Positions 1 to 7,634 of a stretch of 38,350 nucleotides of DNA are shown here, in pieces (position 1 is the first letter of the stretch; every line of letters begins with the position of its first letter). Source of the DNA: a virus; IMG/VR virus record IMGVR_UViG_3300008261_000072, positions 1 to 38,350 of that record, one strand, 5' to 3'. The translations under genes were made by a program, and so were the position numbers. The notes under the pieces were generated by a model. It made no database searches and was not told the origin of the DNA. It worked only from the letters and a program-made list of their open reading frames with translations.

Positions 1-615
1 TACTTTGGTATTAATGGAGAAGATCGTTTTGCAACTGCAAAGAAGCAGTTAGAAGTAGTAACACAGAAGGCAGTCGAGCTAGAGCTTTGGGAAGGCGTAG
101 CATCAATTGCTGAAACAAATGGGAACGACTTTTTAAGAAAAACAGGAGCAGCTACAGTAGTAAATACTGGTGCTTTGGCTCCAGCAACAGCACTTATGCT
201 GTTAGAACAAGCGATTTCTTCATCACCAGCAGGAACAAACGGAGTCATCCATATGACTCGTGATGTTGCGTCGATCTTAGGATCACGTCTCATCTACTCC
301 CCAGCTGATGGAGGAAAAACAGGTAAAGCAATGACACGCTTAGGTACAGAAGTAGTCATTGGTTCTGGTTACACAGGTGCTGGTCGTCTAGAAGACGCCA
401 ACACCACTGCATCTGCTTCAAATAAGTGGATGTTTGCAACTGGACCTGTTGATGTACATCTAAGCAAAATTGAGATTGTAAATGAAAACCTTGGTCAAGG
501 TGCAACTGTAAGCACAAACACTAATGACTTAACAGTCAAAGCAGTTCGTGCAGCAGCGGTATACTTTGATCCAAGCATTTTCTACACAATTCGTCTAGCA
601 CTACCAACAACCTAG
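1..615 (+). CDS. Major capsid protein, C-terminal 204 residues (5' end outside window)
   Basis: The frame is open from the first base of the window to the TAG at 613-615, so this is the 3' part of a longer gene. The visible part contains an ELWEG segment followed by a VIHMTRDVASILGSRL stretch and a LGTEVVIGSGYTG stretch. I recognise this pattern from the C-terminal half of actinophage HK97-type capsid proteins, which build the icosahedral shell. Its position directly ahead of the major tail protein and head-tail adaptor fits a capsid gene. Internal TTG or ATG codons, such as that at 175, should not be taken as the start because the frame runs in from upstream with the same character. The assignment rests on recalled family resemblance; another structural protein is possible but less likely. 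Confidence 0.7.
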   Translation, partial: YFGINGEDRFATAKKQLEVVTQKAVELELWEGVASIAETNGNDFLRKTGAATVVNTGALAPATALMLLEQAISSSPAGTNGVIHMTRDVASILGSRLIYSPADGGKTGKAMTRLGTEVVIGSGYTGAGRLEDANTTASASNKWMFATGPVDVHLSKIEIVNENLGQGATVSTNTNDLTVKAVRAAAVYFDPSIFYTIRLALPTT

Positions 616-643
616 TAAGAAATAAACAAAGGAGAACACTGGA

Positions 644-1519
644 ATGGCCACTCAGGACTTTGCGGCTAGCGTCCAAGGTGTGGCGATCCGAGTCACCAGA
701 CTGGACGCCGCTGGAAATCTGCTCAATGGGGCAGGAGACAGCTACACAACCTCGGCGTTCCTCCGCACATCTTTCACCCCAGAATATGAAGAGGGTGACG
801 AAATCGTTGAGAAGTCAGCAGACGGCACAGTATGCGTGTCATACAAAGCCCCTGACACACTTAAGCGAATCACAATGGAACTCGCAATTTGCGAACCAGA
901 TACAGAACTTTCACAACTAATCTCGGGCGGTTTGTTGCTTCGTAAGAACTTCGGTTCTTTCGCATCACCAAACAATAAGTCAGTCGGTTGGGCCGCACCA
1001 TCAGTTGGCGATGATCCTTCAGGCAACGGCGTTGCTCTTGAAGTATGGTCATTTGCTGTTGCAGATGGTCGTCGTGCTTCAAGTAACCCATACTTCCACT
1101 GGGTATTCCCATACGCAAAGCTTCGCCAAAGCGGAGACCGTGTAATTGAAAACGGAATGCTCGCAACCACATTTCTAACATCAAATGTTGCAACCCTAAC
1201 AACAGGTTCAGCACACGGATTCGAGACAGGACAAAGCGTGACAGTAAGTGGCGTAGATGCAACATTTAACGGAACTTACACAATCACAGCTACACCTACA
1301 CCAACATCATTCCGTTATGCAAAGCCAGACACTGGAGATGTAACATCTGCAGCTGTTAGCCCAGCAGGATCAGTATTGCGTAACCGTGGATACCTTGCAG
1401 TGACAGACTTTGCTTCACAAGGATCAACTTCTGCATACAACGTTCCAGGTAACGAAGAGTACAACGCAGATCTTCCAATCGACTTTATCATTGCGTCGAC
1501 TGAGGATCCAACCGCTTAA
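644..1519 (+). CDS. Major tail tube protein with one inserted beta-repeat domain
   Basis: This protein (291 residues) should form the tail tube by stacking as hexameric rings. The N-terminal 170 residues, with IRVTRLDAAGNL near residue 15, EYEEGDEIVEKSADGTVCV near 47 and YFHWVFPYAKL near 150, resemble major tail proteins of Streptomyces and related actinophages. Between VIENGML (about residue 173) and LRNRGYLAVTDF (about 245) lies an extra domain of the HGF/NGTY type (residues 181-226). It also occurs in three other tail proteins of this window. The usual C-terminal part, including YNADLPIDFI, resumes after it. A GGAG ribosome-binding site precedes the ATG. Codon choice is richer in GC and in CGT-type arginine than in the fibre genes, as expected for a highly expressed product. 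A hairpin follows the stop. Confidence 0.75.
   Translation: MATQDFAASVQGVAIRVTRLDAAGNLLNGAGDSYTTSAFLRTSFTPEYEEGDEIVEKSADGTVCVSYKAPDTLKRITMELAICEPDTELSQLISGGLLLRKNFGSFASPNNKSVGWAAPSVGDDPSGNGVALEVWSFAVADGRRASSNPYFHWVFPYAKLRQSGDRVIENGMLATTFLTSNVATLTTGSAHGFETGQSVTVSGVDATFNGTYTITATPTPTSFRYAKPDTGDVTSAAVSPAGSVLRNRGYLAVTDFASQGSTSAYNVPGNEEYNADLPIDFIIASTEDPTA
1184..1321 (+). repeat. Beta-repeat domain copy in the major tail protein
   Basis: Residues 181-226 of the major tail protein carry the motif series VATLTTGSAHGF, GQSVTVSGV, FNGTYTI and PTSFRYA. The same series recurs in the distal tail and Gp37-like proteins. Similarity between copies is at protein level, not nucleotide level, so the copies are old and have adapted to the codon use of each gene. 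Confidence 0.8.
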
Positions 1520-1529
1520 TTCCATAAGA

Positions 1530-1576
1530 AGGGCGGGCATGAGCCGATGTTTACACTACGGTCTTGTGCCCGCCTT
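1530..1576 (+). terminator. Hairpin after the major tail protein gene
   Basis: The arms 1530-1539 and 1567-1576 pair over ten bases with one G-U, with a GC-rich core (GGCGGGCA / TGCCCGCC). Further pairing continues inward around 1540-1546 and 1559-1566. It begins about 10 bp after the MTP stop. There is no clean T-run after it, so it may be a partial terminator, or a structure protecting the abundant capsid/tail mRNA, separating it from the less expressed connector genes. Confidence 0.55.
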
Positions 1577-1601
1577 ACTTACTTAGAGACGAGGTGATTT
1601 C

Positions 1602-2738
1602 ATGAGCAACCTATGGGTTACACCAGAAGAGTTAGACATCCCTTCGTCTGATTATGCTTATGAAGCTTGTAAGACAGCTTCTTACCTTCTTTGGGCCATG
1701 TCTGGTCGTAAATATAGTGGAATTACAACTGTTACAGAGCGTTATGTTTCTTCATACGATCCATACCTAAGATCAGGTGGATCAAGTCTTACTTACACAC
1801 CAGTACTTGTAGACGGCAATGTTGTAAATATTGCTTCTGGTGGTTTTAATCGTTATGCAGATGATGATTTTCAGGGTGATGGAACATCTGCCAATTCTCG
1901 TGTTCGACTTCGTGGTCGTAAAGTGGTTAAGATTCACACTCTTCGTGATCTTGACGGAAATATTATTGACCCAAGTAAGTATTATTTATCGGATCATTCT
2001 ACAATTTTAGGTGTGCCAGGAGCTGGATGGTCTCCTTCTCAAGTAGAAGTAACTTATACATACGGTACTCAGCCGCCAACAGCTGGTCGTGCTGCAGCAA
2101 GGCTTCTTGCTTCCGAACTAGTAAAGCTTTATGAGGGTGATGACACTTGTGCCCTCCCTCAAAGAGTAACATCGGTATCTCGCCAAGGTGTCTCTTATAC
2201 AATACTTGATAATCAAGATTTTATTGACGAACTTAAAACTGGTCTTTATGCAGTAGATCTTTTCTTAAAAACTGCCAATCCAGATAAAGCTCGTGCTCGT
2301 GCTCGTGTATTTAGCCCAGATCAACCTCGTGCTCGTCGCATAACTGGTGCGTCTCCACTATACCCATTGAGTGCATTTGATATTTATATTACAGCTGATG
2401 GTGCGTCTAACCTCTATTATTTCTCTGAAATAAACGGAGACTTCTTAGATTCAGATAACAACTGGACTATTCAAATTGATTTCTCAGATATAAATAATAA
2501 TAAAACAGTAGAAATACCTACTGCTGCTGTAATCGATAGAGCAGAGAATACAGTTAGATTTAGCTGCACATATAAACAAGCTTTAGATGTAATAGGCCCT
2601 CGTGATCCAGGTATTTTAGATATGTATGCTGTAAGACCAAGTCTTGCAAATCCAGCTGTAGATGAAGTGGTTCATTTGTTGTCAAGCAACATTATCACTC
2701 ATCTCGGCGAAAGAACTATTCCAATATATACTGTGTAG
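1602..2738 (+). CDS. Head-tail adaptor with an extra C-terminal domain
   Basis: This protein (378 residues) should sit between portal and tail. The first 220-240 residues look like an actinophage head-tail adaptor: a WVTPEELDIPSSDYAYEACKT start, a helical N-terminal part, a YTYGTQPPTAGRAAARLLASE helix near residue 150 and a SRQGVSYTI turn near 190. The family is usually 150-250 residues long. The extra part, from about residue 250 (SAFDIYITADGASNLYYF) to the end, is predicted beta-rich and I do not recognise it. Arginine codons change at this junction: by hand count about 16 of 19 are CGN before it and 1 of 5 after it. This suggests the tail domain was added later. Start ATG at 1602 is preceded by GAGGTGA. 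The gene follows the hairpin at 1530-1576. Confidence 0.6.
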   Translation: MSNLWVTPEELDIPSSDYAYEACKTASYLLWAMSGRKYSGITTVTERYVSSYDPYLRSGGSSLTYTPVLVDGNVVNIASGGFNRYADDDFQGDGTSANSRVRLRGRKVVKIHTLRDLDGNIIDPSKYYLSDHSTILGVPGAGWSPSQVEVTYTYGTQPPTAGRAAARLLASELVKLYEGDDTCALPQRVTSVSRQGVSYTILDNQDFIDELKTGLYAVDLFLKTANPDKARARARVFSPDQPRARRITGASPLYPLSAFDIYITADGASNLYYFSEINGDFLDSDNNWTIQIDFSDINNNKTVEIPTAAVIDRAENTVRFSCTYKQALDVIGPRDPGILDMYAVRPSLANPAVDEVVHLLSSNIITHLGERTIPIYTV

Positions 2739-2765
2739 TTATAAAGACAAGAGACAAGAGGACAA

Positions 2766-3233
2766 ATGGGCTTAGAAGTAAATCCAGCAACGGTATCGCC
2801 CGATGCTAAAAACTTAGCTAATCTTTTACAGGGTGTACTAGATGCAGTTATAGCAACATACACATCTTACACAATGCCTTTGCCTAGTCGTAGATATTGG
2901 ACTTTAGGAACTCCTGCAGTCGACTGCGAGCAGGTTGTAGTGACAATGTTGCAAATGTATATTGGATCGCCTGGAGACGAAGCAACAACTCCTCGCCGTT
3001 GTAATGACCCTAGATCTGCAACTCTTTTAGTTCAAGTTTCTCGTGAAGTGCCTACTGTAGGACAAAACGGTAGGGCACCTTCTGCTGATTCAATTCAAGA
3101 TGGATCTGAGATATCTGCATATGACGCATGGATTTTGTTAGATAGCGCTAGACAATTAGATCAATGGGATCCAGCAAATTTTGGTATGGGCGTTATTGCA
3201 ACAGTAGAAACGTGGCGGTACCATAATGGCTAA
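2766..3233 (+). CDS. Head-tail connector or tail terminator protein
   Basis: This 155-residue protein has a helical N-terminus, a RRYWTLGTPAVDCEQVVVT segment (about 42-60) and a SATLLVQVSREVP strand (about 84-96). The layout resembles small actinophage proteins encoded between the head-tail adaptor and the tail-assembly chaperones, which cap the tail tube or complete the head-tail joint. It lies between the adaptor gene and an HK97 gp10-like gene and overlaps the latter by 8 bp, so the two are translationally coupled. An AGAGG site stands just before the ATG. Which of the two joint roles it fills cannot be decided from sequence alone. Confidence 0.5.
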   Translation: MGLEVNPATVSPDAKNLANLLQGVLDAVIATYTSYTMPLPSRRYWTLGTPAVDCEQVVVTMLQMYIGSPGDEATTPRRCNDPRSATLLVQVSREVPTVGQNGRAPSADSIQDGSEISAYDAWILLDSARQLDQWDPANFGMGVIATVETWRYHNG

Positions 3234-3609
3234 AGTCAAAATTTATGATGGAGTTTTAGATAATCTACTCAATGATCCTAACGGGGAAGTTGGAAGATTT
3301 CTAAAAGGTAAAGGTAGAGAAATTCTTACTGTAGCTAGGGCACTAGTTGGAGTAAGAACTGGAAGACTTAGAAACTCTCTCCATATGAGACATATGAGAG
3401 ATCTAAGAGCACAATATATCTGGGTAGGTTCTACTTTAGATTATGCGTTAGCGCATCACGAAGGCACAGCCCCTAGGACTATCGTTCCAAAAAGTGGAAA
3501 GATGCTTAGGTTTGCCTCTCGTGGAAGGATTGTTTATACCCATGCGGTAGAACATCCAGGCACTAAAGCAAATAAATATCTAAGTAACGCTTTAAGAGCC
3601 AAGATATAA
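3226..3609 (+). CDS. HK97 gp10-like tail completion protein
   Basis: This protein (127 residues) carries the hallmark of the HK97 gp10 / minor tail component family: a VRTGRLRNSL motif near residue 43 followed by strands ending in VGSTLDYALAHHEGTAPRTI (about 66-85), a basic SGKMLRF segment, and a C-terminal helix with NKYLSNALR. Members act in joining head and tail or finishing the tail tube. The start overlaps the upstream gene by 8 bp. The tail-assembly chaperone gene follows 28 bp downstream, which is the usual neighbourhood for this family in siphophages. Confidence 0.65.
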   Translation: MAKVKIYDGVLDNLLNDPNGEVGRFLKGKGREILTVARALVGVRTGRLRNSLHMRHMRDLRAQYIWVGSTLDYALAHHEGTAPRTIVPKSGKMLRFASRGRIVYTHAVEHPGTKANKYLSNALRAKI

Positions 3610-3637
3610 TTAAACCAACGACAGATAAGGAAAACTG

Positions 3638-3988
3638 ATGACAACACGATTTAAAGATTTTGGTTCAGGAGAGAATGTAAACTCTGAACCAATTTCATTC
3701 AAACTTCATGGAGAAGATTTTGAGTGTGTAAAAAATCTCCAAGGAAGTGTAATTCTTAATATTGCAGCTAAGGCTGGTAGTGGAGACAGCACAGACGCCG
3801 CTGAGACTGTAAGAGATATTTTCTCTAAAGCTCTAACAAAAGAGAGCTATGCAAGATTCAGCGCATTAATTGAAGACTCAGAAAAGATTGTAACCGTTGA
3901 AACACTCGGAGCAATCACTGCTTGGCTAGTAGAACAGTATTCAGGCCGCCCTACGTCGGGGCCAGAGCAATCGCTGAGTGGGCAGTAG
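3638..3988 (+). CDS. Tail assembly chaperone, short (unshifted) form
   Basis: This 116-residue protein, mostly helical with an N-terminal beta part (PISFKLHGEDFECV), sits directly ahead of the tape measure gene, the conserved place for the lambda G-like chaperone that coats the tape measure during tail assembly. Its stop at 3986-3988 lies inside the next reading frame, which has no good start of its own in the overlap, as in other chaperone pairs. The last residues after the proposed slip site (PEQSLSGQ) are low in complexity, typical of the tail appended when ribosomes do not shift. An AAGGAAAA site precedes the ATG. Confidence 0.7.
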   Translation: MTTRFKDFGSGENVNSEPISFKLHGEDFECVKNLQGSVILNIAAKAGSGDSTDAAETVRDIFSKALTKESYARFSALIEDSEKIVTVETLGAITAWLVEQYSGRPTSGPEQSLSGQ

Positions 3989-4353
3989 AACTCTGGCCTT
4001 ATTTGAATGGAAAAGCACTAGTGAGCGGATTAAAATTAGCTGATATGGGTATGTCAGACATGCTTGATGTCTTGCATTACTACATGGAAGAAGATTTTAA
4101 AGTTGACTCTGCAGAACAAGCAGAGGCTCGTGATAAAGCTAGAGCTATTCTATACAAACTCATCTACAGTAGAGAGTACAAGCTTGGACAAGTTAAAGAA
4201 TATTCAAAACCTACAGCTTCTGGTTTTGAAGACCCTATTGTCCCTGTGGATCCTTTAAAGGAGCCCACAAAGTCCTATTTCCCACCAACGGACTTCAATC
4301 CAAATTCAACCAACCCATTCGGAGAAAAATTAGATTCTCCGCTTGAGCACTAG
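3922..4353 (+). CDS. Tail assembly chaperone, frameshift extension (lambda GT-like)
   Basis: This frame is in the -1 register relative to the gene at 3638 and overlaps its end. The first ATG lies well inside the frame, at about 4048, so it is best read as the C-terminal extension of a fusion product spanning about 3638-4353. The 3922 boundary is only a TTG and not a proposed real start. Conserved-looking content begins with ARAIAEWAVELWPYLNG and continues through helices to a proline-rich end. The long form normally binds tail tube subunits and tape measure during assembly and is made in minor amount. The tape measure starts 11 bp downstream. Confidence 0.65.
   Translation: MASRTVFRPPYVGARAIAEWAVELWPYLNGKALVSGLKLADMGMSDMLDVLHYYMEEDFKVDSAEQAEARDKARAILYKLIYSREYKLGQVKEYSKPTASGFEDPIVPVDPLKEPTKSYFPPTDFNPNSTNPFGEKLDSPLEH
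3958..3961 (+). other. Candidate -1 frameshift site (GGGG)
   Basis: In the overlap of the two chaperone frames, the zero-frame codon GGG at 3959-3961 can re-pair on GGG at 3958-3960, after which GCC AGA GCA continues the -1 frame. A second, weaker possibility is slippage of CCT at 3950-3952 onto CCC at 3949-3951. Neither is a full canonical heptamer. Confidence 0.4.
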
Positions 4354-4364
4354 GAGGTGACGGC

Positions 4365-7300
4365 ATGGCAGTTGTAGGCGAGGCATCGATAATTGTTCGT
4401 GCCGTTACCACTGGTGTAAAAAATGATATCCAAAGATCATTTGATGGTACTGACAGAATAGGAGAGCGTGCTGGTGCAGATGCTGGCGCTGGTTTTAGTA
4501 GAGGGTTTCAAAGAGGAAGCGGTGATGTAGCTTCTTTATTTGGTAAATCTCTATCTCAAGCCGATGTTGATAGATTCACTGCAGCAAGAGAAAAGTTTTT
4601 ATCTTTAGCTAGAGCTGGTTATGTCCTTGCTGCTGCTTTAACTGGTCTTGGCGGAATTATTGGATCTGTAGTAGGAGGTTTAGGTGCTTTAGTTGCTATA
4701 GCAGCGGGAGCTACTCCTTCTTTACTAGCTTTATCTGGTGCATTTTTAGCAGTGGCAGCTTCCGCTGCAGTACTTAGAGCAGCATTTGGTGGAGTAACTG
4801 AGGCTATACAAGCTGGAGCAAAAGTTGGACAAAATGCTGCAGCTCAAGCTGCACAAATTAAAGCAGCTACAGATAGAGCAAATGATGCTTTATATAATTA
4901 CAATGAAACTTTAAGAAATAATGCTAAAAGAAAAGCAGAAGCTGTAGAAGCTGAATCCGATGCAGCTCAGGCGACTGCAGATGCTGCAATTGCTGTTGAA
5001 AGAGCTGAAAGAAGTTATAGAAATGCAGTTAAAGGTACTGAAAAAGCTCTAGAAGACGTCACAAAAGCTCGTGAAGATGCTAAAGAAGCAATTCAACAAC
5101 TTCGCTTCGAACTTGAAGGTGGGGTTATTTCGGAAAAGAAAGCACGCCTTGAGTTTGAAAAAGCTCGTGACTCTTTACAGCGTGTACAAGATCTTCCACC
5201 TAATTCCCGTGCTCGACGTGAGGCTGAGCTTGCATTTGCCGAAGCAGATCTTAATTTGCGTAAAGCAATTGACAAAAATAACGATCTTCGTAAAGCAAAT
5301 TCAAAAGCAAATCGTGAAGGCGTAGACGGAAATGAAAGAGTTATTGCTGCTCAAGAGCGTCTTGTACAAGCTCAGCAGACTGAAGCAGATTCTTTAATAG
5401 ACGCTGAAAGATCAGTAATCTCTTATAGAGAAGCTGTAGAAGAATTAACTGCCGCCAGAGAAAGATTAAAGAAAGGCGGAGAAATAGATAGGGAAAACGC
5501 TAGAGCATTAGAGTTAGCAGCTAGAGAACTTAAAGATGCTACAGCTGCATTAGAACAAGCACAAAAACCTTCAGGGATTGATGATTTTACAGCTGCTTTA
5601 GAAAAACTTTCTCCAGCTGCACAAGATTTTGTAAAATACATTCTTAGCCTCAAAGAAGCTTTTGAAGAGCTTCGTAAAAAACTTCAAGAAGCATTTTTTC
5701 CTAAATTCACAGAAGCAGTAAAACTTCTTGTAGAGACATATTTACCTCTTCTAGAAGAGGATCTCATAAGTATTGCTGCAAAACTTGGAGAGCTTTCTTT
5801 ATTATTTGCAGAAGCATTTACTACTCCTAAGAAGATAGAAGAAATTAAAACAATCTTCGAATCTTTTACCCCAATCATTGACGCCCTAGGTAAAGCACTC
5901 ATTGCTTTAGCATCTGCGTTTGTAACTCTTCAAGCAGCCTTTTCACCATACGCGATTGAGTTTGCTCAGTTTATTCAGAAAAAAGCAGAAGCTATTCAAA
6001 AAACTATAGAATTAGCGGAAGCAACAGGGGAACTTAATAAGATATTTAAAGACTCTACAGATATAGTCCGTGGGCTAGGAGAAGCTTTTGGAAATACTTT
6101 TGGAGCTTTAGGAACTATTATTTTAGCTGCTATCGGTCCTGGAAGTGCTGGAGAGTATTTTGTTACTTGGCTTAAAGAAGTTACTGCCAACTGGGAAGCA
6201 ACCACTAAATCTCTAAGCGAAAGTGGAGAACTTCAAACTTTCTTATTAGAGTTAACTAAAAACTTTACGCAACTCCTAGAGGTAATAGGGCAGATTGCTT
6301 TAGGTCTTATACAAATTGCAGCTTCCCCGGGATTTGGAGAGTTTTTAAAATCTCTAGAAGAAGCAGTTCTTATATTCAATGAAATTGGATTAGAGCTATC
6401 TAAAGAAGGTGGAGCTTTAGCTGCTCTAGGAGATCTTATAGTTGCTATTGCCAAGCTAACCGCATTAATTACCAACTCTGGCGCTATAGTCATATTCTTT
6501 AGAACTTTAACTGCAGTCATTGAAGGTTTAGTTTTTGTATTAGATACCCCATTCGGCAAAGCTCTTTTAACTATTACTGGCAGCTTACTTGCTCTTAGCG
6601 CAGCTATTGGAATAACCACTAAAGCTTTTAGTTTTTACGGAAATGCTGTCGGTGGAGCTCTGCTCAATATGAGTAAATTTATAGATATTGGTCTTCGTGG
6701 TATTGGTATTTGGTCTGGTCCAGCTGAAAAAGCAGTTAAAGCTCTAAGACAAGAATTAGTTTTCCTAACATATGGATTAGAGTTTGCAAATAAAAAATTC
6801 TTACTTGTTAGCGGAACAATAGCAGCTGTCATATTGGTAGTTGTGATGGCATATCAAGCGAGCGAAGACCTTAGAAAAGCAGTAGATAAACTGTGGAAAG
6901 TAGTTGGAAAAGAGCTTACTGAAGCATTTAAAGAAATTAAAAAAGCATTAGATGATGCTCTTGCACCTATTGGGGGAGTTTCTGGTGCATTTAAATTATT
7001 AGGTGATATTTTAGCTGTGACTATAGTTCCATTAATTGAAATAACTCTAGTTGCTGCTATAAATATTGTCAAAGGCATTATTTTAGGTTTTATAGATACT
7101 ATAGCAAGTTTAACTAGCAAGTTTGAAACTTTTAAAACTACAGTTACAACAATTTATAACAAAATAAAAGAGTTTTTTGAAAAAATAAATGAGCTAACTA
7201 TCGGAGATATTTTTGACGGATTAAAAACTGGTTTTAAAGGTGCAATAAATTATGTTATAGATAAGTGGAATGATCTTAAGTTTGAATTGAGATTACCAGA

Positions 7301-7634
7301 TGAAATATACGGTCTGCCGCTTCCTGGTTTCTTAGCAGGTAAAGGTTTTACAATTAAGACGCCAAATATTCCAAGACTTGCACGGGGTGGAATTGTTCCA
7401 GCTACTTCAGGTGGAATGCTTGCAATGATTGGTGAAGCTGGTCGTCCAGAGCGTGTAGAGCCTCTAGACTCAGACGGGCTATCTAATCGAGATAAAGCTA
7501 TGATTCAAATGCTTGCTGGAGAAGCAAGAGGAATTCAAATAATTGTTAATCCGTCAGCTGGTATGGACGAACGTGAGCTTGCAGCTTTAGTTTCTCGTCA
7601 ACTTGCTTTCCAACTTCGTAAAGGTGCTGCATAA
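4365..7634 (+). CDS. Tape measure protein
   Basis: At 1089 residues this is the largest gene in the tail block and lies between the chaperones and the distal tail protein, the invariant place of the tape measure. It sets tail length and is ejected ahead of the DNA. At the usual 0.15 nm per residue it predicts a tail of about 160 nm. Hydrophobic segments lie at about residues 83-145 and again within 530-900, with a long charged coiled coil at about 150-400 (many A, E, K, R). The C-terminal MIGEAGRPERVEPL segment is characteristic of the family. A strong AGGAGGTGA site precedes the ATG. Arginine codons switch to CGN in two patches, about 5065-5360 and 7380-7630, with AGA elsewhere. No peptidase or lytic domain was recognised. 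Confidence 0.9.
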   Translation: MAVVGEASIIVRAVTTGVKNDIQRSFDGTDRIGERAGADAGAGFSRGFQRGSGDVASLFGKSLSQADVDRFTAAREKFLSLARAGYVLAAALTGLGGIIGSVVGGLGALVAIAAGATPSLLALSGAFLAVAASAAVLRAAFGGVTEAIQAGAKVGQNAAAQAAQIKAATDRANDALYNYNETLRNNAKRKAEAVEAESDAAQATADAAIAVERAERSYRNAVKGTEKALEDVTKAREDAKEAIQQLRFELEGGVISEKKARLEFEKARDSLQRVQDLPPNSRARREAELAFAEADLNLRKAIDKNNDLRKANSKANREGVDGNERVIAAQERLVQAQQTEADSLIDAERSVISYREAVEELTAARERLKKGGEIDRENARALELAARELKDATAALEQAQKPSGIDDFTAALEKLSPAAQDFVKYILSLKEAFEELRKKLQEAFFPKFTEAVKLLVETYLPLLEEDLISIAAKLGELSLLFAEAFTTPKKIEEIKTIFESFTPIIDALGKALIALASAFVTLQAAFSPYAIEFAQFIQKKAEAIQKTIELAEATGELNKIFKDSTDIVRGLGEAFGNTFGALGTIILAAIGPGSAGEYFVTWLKEVTANWEATTKSLSESGELQTFLLELTKNFTQLLEVIGQIALGLIQIAASPGFGEFLKSLEEAVLIFNEIGLELSKEGGALAALGDLIVAIAKLTALITNSGAIVIFFRTLTAVIEGLVFVLDTPFGKALLTITGSLLALSAAIGITTKAFSFYGNAVGGALLNMSKFIDIGLRGIGIWSGPAEKAVKALRQELVFLTYGLEFANKKFLLVSGTIAAVILVVVMAYQASEDLRKAVDKLWKVVGKELTEAFKEIKKALDDALAPIGGVSGAFKLLGDILAVTIVPLIEITLVAAINIVKGIILGFIDTIASLTSKFETFKTTVTTIYNKIKEFFEKINELTIGDIFDGLKTGFKGAINYVIDKWNDLKFELRLPDEIYGLPLPGFLAGKGFTIKTPNIPRLARGGIVPATSGGMLAMIGEAGRPERVEPLDSDGLSNRDKAMIQMLAGEARGIQIIVNPSAGMDERELAALVSRQLAFQLRKGAA

